A stretch of DNA of 9,442 nt from Gemmatimonadota bacterium (lineage in GTDB: Bacteria > Gemmatimonadota > Gemmatimonadetes > Palauibacterales > Palauibacteraceae), in the NCBI GenBank assembly GCA_029288095.1, contig JARFPW010000248.1, positions 1 to 9,442 of the forward strand, read 5' to 3'. The translations under genes were made by a program, and so were the position numbers. Below the pieces are notes generated by a model. The model was not told the DNA's origin. It saw only the letters and a list, made by a program, of their open reading frames with translations, and ran no database searches. This document shows, in pieces, positions 1-5,362 of this stretch (positions are counted from its first letter, which is position 1; every line of letters begins with the position of its first letter).

Positions 1-454
1 GATCACGCTCGAACGGCAGCACGACGCACACCTCGTTGGCCCACGCCGCGAGCCTGCGCGCACGCCTCTCCTTCCACGCCCAGACCTGGGGCGCGATGTA
101 GTAGAGCACGGGGATTGAAAGTCTGTGAGCACGACCCGACAGGGGCAGATTGAATCCGGGATAGTCAATCGGTACGACGAGGTCTACTCCGCCAGCCTCC
201 AGAGCTCTGTAAACGGTTCGGCGTAACGCCAGGAGATCCGGCAGTCGGCGGACTACCTCTGCGAACCCGAGAACGGCCAGGCGGTCGAGACCGGCCAGCA
301 ACTCCACTCCCTCCCCTGCCATCCGGCTGCCCCCGAGGCCCATCAGTCGAACGCCCGGTAACCGGCGACGGAGTTCACGGGCCAGTTCTGCACCGTGCTG
401 ATCCCCCGATGCCTCGCCGGCGGATAGGAATACGGTTGGACCGCTATCCGACAC
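1..454 (-). CDS. lpxB: Lipid-A-disaccharide synthase LpxB, N-terminal part (runs off window start)
   Basis: LpxB is a membrane-associated GT19 glycosyltransferase that joins UDP-2,3-diacylglucosamine to 2,3-diacylglucosamine-1-phosphate, giving the lipid A disaccharide. Reading the minus strand from a GTG at 454 gives 151 codons before the window ends. The family signature SAGEASGD lies at residues 11-18, near the N-terminus as expected. It is followed by PIDYPGFNL in the sugar-acceptor region and YYIAPQVWAWKERR, the counterpart of the SPSVWAWR stretch of E. coli LpxB. The full protein would be about 380 residues, so over half is missing. The GTG at 454 is chosen because it puts the glycine-rich motif at the usual distance from the start and because there is no other suitable start nearby. 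There is no clear Shine-Dalgarno sequence. The start lies inside the last codons of the small upstream gene (11-base overlap), so translation is probably coupled to it. Confidence 0.93.
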   Translation of the reverse strand, partial: MSDSGPTVFLSAGEASGDQHGAELARELRRRLPGVRLMGLGGSRMAGEGVELLAGLDRLAVLGFAEVVRRLPDLLALRRTVYRALEAGGVDLVVPIDYPGFNLPLSGRAHRLSIPVLYYIAPQVWAWKERRARRLAAWANEVCVVLPFERD

Positions 455-578
455 GTGCGAGGGCGGCGATCAGGATGATGACAATGATCAGGAGCAGGAT
501 CAGCGTAAGGGTCCGGGGACCCTTTCGGACACCTACACCGAGCTGTCGCCGTTGCTCACGGATTTTTCGTAGAGGCAT
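444..578 (-). CDS. Small single-span membrane protein, 44 residues, unknown function
   Basis: I do not recognise this protein. From the ATG at 578 it encodes 44 residues: a strongly basic N-terminal half (MPLRKIREQRRQ, then VRKGPR) followed by one hydrophobic stretch of about 17 residues (LTLILLLIIVIILIAAL) and a short ARVG tail. This predicts a single inner-membrane helix with the basic end in the cytoplasm by the positive-inside rule. It starts 23 bases inside the end of the oxidoreductase gene and its stop overlaps the lpxB start by 11 bases, the tight packing expected of a translated operon member. An in-frame ATG at 674 would give 76 residues but would overlap the oxidoreductase by 119 bases with a non-hydrophobic extension, so the shorter form is preferred. 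The ribosome site is weak. It could be a membrane partner for peripheral LpxB, or a short leader peptide that couples translation. Both ideas are inference. Confidence 0.6.
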   Translation of the reverse strand: MPLRKIREQRRQLGVGVRKGPRTLTLILLLIIVIILIAALARVG

Positions 579-1539
579 GGTGATCACGCTCAATTTCCTG
601 GGATATACTGAGGGCGATAGCCAGTGCCGCACGGCCCTGACGGCCTGTAACGACAGAGCTGGCCTCACCAGCAAGCGCGGCGACGAAGGCGTCGAGTTCA
701 GCCCGGAGCGGCTCCTTGTCGTCGCCCTCTATCGCCGTCCGCTCGACGAAGTCGCCGAGGGACGCAGAAGCCGGATCCTCCACGCGGGGTGCCGGAAGGC
801 GCCGCCGGTGGAACTCACCGCGACCCGCCGCCAGATCGAGACTGAAGTAACCCGATTCCTGAAACACACGCACTTCCCTGGTCGGCTGCAGCGATGCCCG
901 GCTCGCGTTGACGTCGGCGATCGCACCATTCGCAAATCGGATGCGGGCGTTGGCCATGTCCACGGTGTCCGTGATCAACGGCACTCCGATCGCCTCGAAC
1001 GACTCGACTTCGCTATCGACGAGTCCAAGCACGAGGTCGATATCATGGATCATCAGGTCGAGCGTCACAGCCACATCGGTGCCGCGCGGTTGAAACCGGG
1101 CGAGCCGAAGGCAGGTCACGAACCGCGGATCGTCCATCAAATGTCGGCAAGCGCGGATAACCGGATTGAATCGCTCTACGTGACCGACGGCGAGGAATCG
1201 GTCCGCGGCCGCCGCCCGCTCGATGAGATCGTCCGCATCCGCCAGACAACCGGCCAGCGGCTTCTCCACGAGCACGTGACAGCCGGCATCGAGCGCCGCT
1301 GCCGCGACGCGGTGGTGCTCCGAGGTGGGCACGGCCACAACAACCGCCTCGCAGGCCGCCCACAACTCATCCGAAGTGGCGAACGCCTCACATCCGTGCC
1401 GGGCGGCGATTTCCAAAGCTCTCGACTTGGAGGTGTCGTGGACCCCGGTGAGTCGCACCCTCGGCATCTCGTCGAGGATCCGGGCATGAACGGCGCCCAG
1501 CCGGCCGACACCGACGACGCCGACACGGAACTCGCTCAC
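556..1539 (-). CDS. Gfo/Idh/MocA-family NAD(P)-dependent oxidoreductase, GnnA-like
   Basis: A 327-residue protein with the two-domain Gfo/Idh/MocA layout. The N-terminal Rossmann fold carries GVGRLG at residues 10-15 for dinucleotide binding. The family EKP motif (VEKPLA) sits near 91-96, with its lysine as a likely catalytic residue, followed by GHVERFNP at 119-126 and DLMIHDIDL at 161-169, whose HD pair belongs to the active site. The gene lies between lpxA and lpxB. In Acidithiobacillus ferrooxidans, GnnA is encoded in the same place and oxidises the 3-OH of UDP-GlcNAc, and GnnB then transaminates it to UDP-GlcNAc3N for amide-linked lipid A. That suggests the same reaction here, but no GnnB-like aminotransferase is visible, so the substrate is unproven; another UDP-sugar dehydrogenase role is possible. 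The GTG start at 1539 is supported by GAAGG four bases upstream, overlapping the lpxA stop, and by the Rossmann motif position. Confidence 0.85.
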   Translation of the reverse strand: MSEFRVGVVGVGRLGAVHARILDEMPRVRLTGVHDTSKSRALEIAARHGCEAFATSDELWAACEAVVVAVPTSEHHRVAAAALDAGCHVLVEKPLAGCLADADDLIERAAAADRFLAVGHVERFNPVIRACRHLMDDPRFVTCLRLARFQPRGTDVAVTLDLMIHDIDLVLGLVDSEVESFEAIGVPLITDTVDMANARIRFANGAIADVNASRASLQPTREVRVFQESGYFSLDLAAGRGEFHRRRLPAPRVEDPASASLGDFVERTAIEGDDKEPLRAELDAFVAALAGEASSVVTGRQGRAALAIALSISQEIERDHHASTKNP

Positions 1540-1543
1540 GGGG

Positions 1544-1548
1544 CCTTC
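1544..1548 (-). promoter_or_regulatory. Ribosome binding site of the oxidoreductase gene
   Basis: GAAGG lies four bases before the GTG at 1539 and shares bases with the lpxA TGA stop at 1549-1547. It supports the GTG start and suggests reinitiation by ribosomes finishing lpxA. Confidence 0.55.
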
Positions 1549-2341
1549 ACGAAACGATACCGCGCTCCGTACTTCGGATGAACTCGACGAACTCGGTCAC
1601 TTCGGGACCCACGTCCGAGGCCGCCTCTACAGCATCAAGGGCAGCGCCGATATGCAGGTCGGAGGCGAACACGAGTTTATATGCCCGCCGCAGGGCGCGG
1701 ATGGTGGCCGCGTCGAACCCGCGGCGCCTCAGTCCGACAACATTCAGGCCATGTGGCAGGCACGGATTGCCATCAACGAGGAGATAGGGAGGAATGTCCT
1801 GGGCGAGCTTCGAGCATGCTCCCACGAATGAGTGTGAGCCGATCCGGACGAACTGGTGGATCCCCACCAGCCCTCCCACGGTGGCGAAGCTGCCGATCTC
1901 GACGTGCCCGGCGAGATTCACGCTGTTGGCCAGGATCACTCCGTCGCCCAGCAGGCAGTCGTGGGCGACGTGAGAATAGGCCATCAGAAGGCAGTCACTC
2001 CCGACCCTCGTCAGACCGTCCTCGCCGGTCCCACGGTTCAAGGTCGCGTACTCCCGTATCGCGGTCCGGGGGCCAACTTCCAGGCGCGAGGCCTCCCCGC
2101 CGTATTTGAGGTCCTGCGGATCGGTACCGAGCACCGCGCCATGGTGGATTCTGCATCCATCTCCGATCCATGTGTCCCGCTCGACGAGCACATGTCCGGC
2201 GATCCGTACCTGTTCGCCAATGACCACATTCGGCCCGATTATCGTGTACGGTCCGACTGCGGCTGACCCCGCAATCCGGGCTTTGGGATCGACGACAGCG
2301 GTTGGATGGACCGCCGCCTCTGCGTGCGTGGGCACCGTCAT
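1547..2341 (-). CDS. lpxA: UDP-N-acetylglucosamine acyltransferase LpxA
   Basis: LpxA catalyses the first step of lipid A synthesis in the cytoplasm: transfer of a 3-hydroxyacyl chain from ACP to the 3-position of UDP-GlcNAc (or to a 3-amino analogue in some species). The 264-residue length matches the family (262 in E. coli). The N-terminal two thirds is hexapeptide repeats forming a left-handed beta helix (about residues 11-190), followed by a helical C-terminus with GLRRRGF at 203-209. The substrate-site stretch DPQDLKY is at 74-80, and SHVAHDC at 123-129 contains the catalytic histidine, His127, equivalent to E. coli His125. IHQF and NLAGH are also conserved. Ala175 falls at the position of E. 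coli Gly173, the acyl-chain ruler. The ATG at 2341 overlaps the stop of the LpxC-FabZ gene (ATGA) and has no strong ribosome site, so it is probably translated by coupling. Confidence 0.97.
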   Translation of the reverse strand: MTVPTHAEAAVHPTAVVDPKARIAGSAAVGPYTIIGPNVVIGEQVRIAGHVLVERDTWIGDGCRIHHGAVLGTDPQDLKYGGEASRLEVGPRTAIREYATLNRGTGEDGLTRVGSDCLLMAYSHVAHDCLLGDGVILANSVNLAGHVEIGSFATVGGLVGIHQFVRIGSHSFVGACSKLAQDIPPYLLVDGNPCLPHGLNVVGLRRRGFDAATIRALRRAYKLVFASDLHIGAALDAVEAASDVGPEVTEFVEFIRSTERGIVS

Positions 2342-3645
2342 CGGTCTACGAATCGAGCCATCATGGTCCCATCCGCCACCACCTGACCGTCCACCCTGGC
2401 CACACCCCGCATCTTGAACAGGGCGCTGCGGATCTGGACCATCTCGACCTCGAACACCAGTTGATCGCCCGGGCGTACCGGACGTCTGAACCGCACATCA
2501 TCAAGACCCAGGAAATACACCACCTGCGTGGCAGAGTCGAACAAATCGAGCAGCAAGAGTCCGCCCGCCTGAGCCATCGCTTCGACGATCAACACACCGG
2601 GCATGATCGGGTGTCCGGGAAAGTGTCCCTGAAAGAACGGCTCGTTGATCGTGACGTTTTTGAGGGCGAGAATCCGCTGTTGCGGCTCGATTTCGAGAAC
2701 GCGGTCTACCAGCAGGAAGGGATAGCGATGTGGCAGGTGCTGGAGAATGGCGCTGATGTCCAGTGCGGGGCTTCCGTCGGAGGGCCGACCAAGAAGCTGC
2801 CGCAAGCGGCGCGCAAGTGCCACGTTTCCCCTGTGGCCCGGCCGTTCGCCAATGATGTGGGCTCTCAACCGGGCCCCGACGAGTGCCAGGTCGCCGATCA
2901 TGTCCAGCCTCTTGTGGCGCACGAACTCGTCGGCAAATCTCAGTTCGGGCGGTGGTTGATCGCCGGTTTCCGACAGGATGATCGTGTTGTCGGCCGTGGA
3001 GCCGAGAGCGAGCCCCCGCGCCCGCAGTGGTTCTCCCCAGCTGTCTAGCCCGAATGTCCGTGCGGGAGCCAGGTCATTTGCGAAGGTCTCGGGATTGATC
3101 GTCGTCGTCGCGTATTGCTCACCTATCGTCGGGTGGTCGAACGCAATCCGAGCGCTGATGCGATACTCCTCGGATGGGAGCACGACGTATCGCGAGGCCC
3201 CCTCCTGCACCGTCAGGGTCTCTCGAACGATGATTTCCTTCGGCGCCGCCTCCTGGGTCCGGAGTCCAGCATCGCGAATCGCCGCGCACCAACCCGTAGC
3301 GCTGCCGTCGAGCGCGGGTGGCTCCGGACCGTCGAGTTGCACTTCCAGGTTGTCCAGTCGATGAGCGGCCACGGCAGCCAGAAGATGCTCCACAGTCCGC
3401 ACGGCACAATCGGCCTCCCCGATCACTGTCTGCCAGTCTACGCCGCTGACGAGGCTGACATCTGCCTTGATGGTGGGCTGGTCGGGGAGGTCCATGCGAC
3501 GGAACACGATCCCCGTGTCGGGTTCGGCCGGGAGGACCGACGCGTGCGCCGGCGCACCGCTGTGCAATCCCCGCCCTTCGAGCGAGAATCCGGTGGCGAG
3601 CGTCTGTTGGAATTCGGGAGCGGATCCGGACGGGTCCTGGCTCAT
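2338..3645 (-). CDS. lpxC/fabZ: Bifunctional LpxC deacetylase / FabZ dehydratase fusion
   Basis: One 435-residue protein with two enzymes. Residues about 11-285 are LpxC, the zinc amidase that deacetylates UDP-3-O-acyl-GlcNAc, the committed lipid A step. Visible are TVEH with general base Glu86 and zinc ligand His87, Thr197 in the ARTFG stretch, RHKRLDMIGD with ligands His244 and Asp248, and His271 in the PGHRGN stretch. Residues about 297-435 are FabZ, the 3-hydroxyacyl-ACP dehydratase, with LPHRYPFLLVDRV, FFQGHFPGHP carrying catalytic His341, and Glu355 in VEAMAQ. All key residues of both domains are present, joined by a linker of roughly ten residues. Such fusions are known in Bacteroidota and relatives. 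The ATG at 3645 overlaps the lpxD stop. GAGGAGG lies only one base before it, encoded by the acidic LpxD tail. An upstream extension of this frame would lie within lpxD and shows no family similarity, so it is rejected. Confidence 0.96.
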   Translation of the reverse strand: MSQDPSGSAPEFQQTLATGFSLEGRGLHSGAPAHASVLPAEPDTGIVFRRMDLPDQPTIKADVSLVSGVDWQTVIGEADCAVRTVEHLLAAVAAHRLDNLEVQLDGPEPPALDGSATGWCAAIRDAGLRTQEAAPKEIIVRETLTVQEGASRYVVLPSEEYRISARIAFDHPTIGEQYATTTINPETFANDLAPARTFGLDSWGEPLRARGLALGSTADNTIILSETGDQPPPELRFADEFVRHKRLDMIGDLALVGARLRAHIIGERPGHRGNVALARRLRQLLGRPSDGSPALDISAILQHLPHRYPFLLVDRVLEIEPQQRILALKNVTINEPFFQGHFPGHPIMPGVLIVEAMAQAGGLLLLDLFDSATQVVYFLGLDDVRFRRPVRPGDQLVFEVEMVQIRSALFKMRGVARVDGQVVADGTMMARFVDR

Positions 3646-4676
3646 GCCTCCTCGTCGTCGATGTCCTCGGCTGCCCGTTCCAGCGCCGCGAGGCGCCGAA
3701 GTAGATCGGGAAGCTTGTAGAACGCCGACGAAGCGCGCAACCACTCCCGGTGTCGTCGGGCTGGACGCCCGCTCCAGATTTCGCCCGCCGGGATATTCGT
3801 CATCGTACCGCTGCCTGCCGCAATCGCAGCCCCATCGCCGATCGTGATATGCCCGGCCACGCCGACCTGGCCGCCAAGGCGCACGCCGTCCCCGATGACC
3901 GTGCTCCCCGCGATGCCGACCTGCGCAACGATGTAGCAATTGCGCCCGATACGACAGTTATGCCCGATGTGTACCAGGTTGTCGATCTTCGTGCCGGCCC
4001 CGATCACGGTGTCGGATAGCGATCCCCGGTCGATCGTCGAATTTGCGCCGACCTCGACATCATCACCGAGAATGCACAGTCCGATATGCTGGATCTTTAC
4101 CGGTCCGTCCGGCCCGGCGGTATAGCCGAACCCGTCTGCCGACACCCGCGCGCCGCAATGGAGCCGCACCCGCTCACCAAGAACTGCACCTTCGAGCACG
4201 GAGCAACCCGGATCGATGCGGGTCCCCGCCCCTATCCGGACTCCATATCCGATATGAGAACTCGCGCCGATGATAGCCCCCGCTCCGATCGTGGCCTCTC
4301 CGTCGACGACGGCGTACGGGCCAATGCTCACGCCCGGCCCGAGTACGACGCTCTTCCCGATCACTACCGAAGGATGGACGCCCTCCGGCGGCACCCGGGG
4401 TGGATGAAAGACCTCGAGCAGAGTGGAGAAGGCGAGTTCCGGACTTTCGACTCGGATCAGCGTGTTGCCGTTCGCCGGCACGTCGAGTTCGTTGGGCACC
4501 AATACGGCGGCTGCCTGACAGTCGTTCAGAAACCGGAGGTACTTCGAGCCGACTACGTAGGTGATCTGCTCCGGGCCGGCTGCAGCTACGGGAGCGACAC
4601 CGTGAACGGCACGGGTTGGGTCGCCTTCCACGCGTCCCGACACTCGCTCGGCAAGTTCCTGCACCGTGAATGTCAT
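3642..4676 (-). CDS. lpxD: UDP-3-O-(3-hydroxyacyl)glucosamine N-acyltransferase LpxD
   Basis: LpxD adds the second hydroxyacyl chain, from ACP to the 2-amine of the sugar, after LpxC deacetylation. The 344-residue length is typical (341 in E. coli). Order of domains: uridine-binding N-terminal domain (about 1-100, including YVVGSKYLRFL), left-handed beta helix of hexapeptide repeats (about 101-305), and a C-terminal helix (RRLAALERAAED) ending in the acidic tail DIDDEEA. Catalytic His239 in HIGHN and His276 in VAGH fall at the same numbers as in E. coli. DGFGY (181-185) and STIDRG (213-218) are also family hallmarks. The ATG at 4676 has GGAG six bases upstream. This gene opens the tightly overlapped lpxD-lpxC/fabZ-lpxA run and follows a hairpin-bearing spacer after skp, so its expression could be set separately from bamA and skp. 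Confidence 0.97.
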   Translation of the reverse strand: MTFTVQELAERVSGRVEGDPTRAVHGVAPVAAAGPEQITYVVGSKYLRFLNDCQAAAVLVPNELDVPANGNTLIRVESPELAFSTLLEVFHPPRVPPEGVHPSVVIGKSVVLGPGVSIGPYAVVDGEATIGAGAIIGASSHIGYGVRIGAGTRIDPGCSVLEGAVLGERVRLHCGARVSADGFGYTAGPDGPVKIQHIGLCILGDDVEVGANSTIDRGSLSDTVIGAGTKIDNLVHIGHNCRIGRNCYIVAQVGIAGSTVIGDGVRLGGQVGVAGHITIGDGAAIAAGSGTMTNIPAGEIWSGRPARRHREWLRASSAFYKLPDLLRRLAALERAAEDIDDEEA

Positions 4677-4682
4677 CCGAGA

Positions 4683-4686
4683 CTCC
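4683..4686 (-). promoter_or_regulatory. Ribosome binding site of lpxD
   Basis: GGAG lies six bases before the lpxD ATG at 4676, good spacing, and sits just outside the spacer hairpin, so the hairpin need not block it. Confidence 0.65.
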
Positions 4687-4696
4687 GACTGGGGGA

Positions 4697-4727
4697 CGGA
4701 CCCGCCGGATCGTGGCCGGCGAGTCCG
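4697..4727 (-). other. Stable hairpin in the skp-lpxD spacer
   Basis: On the minus-strand RNA the arms CGGACUCGCCGG and CCGGCGGGUCCG pair over 12 positions (11 Watson-Crick pairs and one G-U) around a seven-base loop. The G-U pair would be a C-A mismatch in plus-strand RNA, so the structure fits the direction of transcription. It begins 12 bases after the skp stop and ends 20 bases before the lpxD start. No U-tract follows (the next bases are UCCCCC), so it is not a canonical intrinsic terminator. It may stabilise the upstream bamA-skp mRNA end, act as a processing site, or lower read-through into the lpx genes. Confidence 0.6.
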
Positions 4728-4739
4728 AATACTTCTGGG

Positions 4740-5294
4740 CTACGGTTGTGCAGCGGCCGTACTGTCCGCGGCGCCAAGACGCGCCTTTACGATGTCCGTA
4801 ATATCCAGCGAGGGATCCGCCGCCACGACGCCTTCCGTCGAGATGTCGAACACCATCGCATAATTCCGCTCGCTACGAATCGTCTCGATAACTCCGCTTA
4901 CTCTCTCGAGGATCGGACGAAGCAACTCCTGCTGACGCTGACCGGCCTGCGTCTCCATCTCCTGGCGCCGTGTCTCGAGGTTGCCCTGAAGAGTGCGGAT
5001 CTCGCCCTGCTTCTGGTCTTTGGCCTGGGGGCTCAACAGTGCCTCCTGCCTCTGATAGTCTCGCAGCAACGAGTCCACGGCCGACGCCTGAGTCTGCAAT
5101 TCCGTCCGCATGTCCGCGATCTCGCGATCGAACGTGCGCTGGGCCTCCGCCGATCCCGGCGTGGACTGGATGATGTCGGCCGAGTTGAGGTATACGAACG
5201 TGGTGCCCACCGGGGGGCCGTCCTGGCCCAGAACGGGCGATACCGAGAGTAGGAGGACCGCTGCGGCCCTGCCGATGTGTCGGAGATACGACAT
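4740..5294 (-). CDS. skp: OmpH/Skp-family periplasmic chaperone
   Basis: Skp-type chaperones form trimers in the periplasm that hold unfolded outer-membrane proteins and hand them to the BAM complex. The 184-residue product starts with a signal peptide (MSYLRHIGR, a hydrophobic core AAAVLLLSV, and probable cleavage near VLG before QDG, residue 23). Residues about 50-128 are long charged and glutamine-rich helices (AEAQRTFDREI through QRQQELLRPI) fitting the coiled-coil tentacles. The C-terminal strand NYAMVFD (144-150) is typical of the family, and the tail is Ala-rich. The ATG at 5294 is chosen because AGGAG lies nine bases upstream and the signal peptide starts properly; the ATG at 5300 would be only three bases from that site. 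The gene sits between bamA and lpxD, the same order as in E. coli. Sequence identity in this family is low, so the call rests on architecture plus context. Confidence 0.9.
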   Translation of the reverse strand: MSYLRHIGRAAAVLLLSVSPVLGQDGPPVGTTFVYLNSADIIQSTPGSAEAQRTFDREIADMRTELQTQASAVDSLLRDYQRQEALLSPQAKDQKQGEIRTLQGNLETRRQEMETQAGQRQQELLRPILERVSGVIETIRSERNYAMVFDISTEGVVAADPSLDITDIVKARLGAADSTAAAQP

Positions 5295-5303
5295 GCGCAT
5301 GAA

Positions 5304-5308
5304 CTCCT
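5304..5308 (-). promoter_or_regulatory. Ribosome binding site deciding the skp start
   Basis: AGGAG lies nine bases before the ATG at 5294 and three before the ATG at 5300. The spacing favours the downstream ATG. Confidence 0.6.
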
Positions 5309-5331
5309 GTAAAGTTCCGTTATCCAGCACT

Positions 5332-5361
5332 GTTACCATGGTGACTGATTCCGTCGCGACG
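5332..5361. other. Two short palindromes in the bamA-skp spacer
   Basis: The 68-base gap between bamA and skp holds CGTCGCGACG (5352-5361), a perfect 10-base palindrome immediately after the bamA stop, and GTTACCATGGTGAC (5332-5345), an inverted repeat with one mismatch. Either could be an operator or a small RNA structure, but both are short enough to arise by chance. I see no convincing -35/-10 pair in the gap. Confidence 0.25.
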
Positions 5362-5362
5362 C

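Noticed and set aside
409..1581. Long plus-strand open frame of 390 codons opposite lpxB, the small gene and the oxidoreductase
   Set aside because: It lies antisense to genes with clear family motifs, its product is Arg- and His-rich with no recognisable motif, and long antisense frames are common in GC-rich coding DNA.
3646..3939. N-terminal extension of the LpxC-FabZ frame by 98 codons upstream of 3645
   Set aside because: The extension overlaps lpxD entirely and is Arg/Gly-rich without similarity to LpxC. The family N-terminus begins a few residues after the ATG at 3645.
4697..4727. Intrinsic terminator after skp
   Set aside because: The stem is strong but is followed by a C-run, not a U-tract, and lpxD starts 20 bases later, so it is listed as a hairpin of unknown role.
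4086..5252. Long plus-strand open frame of 388 codons opposite lpxD and skp
   Set aside because: It crosses the skp-lpxD spacer antisense, shows no domain or plausible signal, and mirrors the codon pattern of the real genes.
5295..5362. Possible promoter before skp
   Set aside because: The best -10-like hexamer (GATAAC) has no matching -35 at a suitable distance, so I do not call a promoter there.
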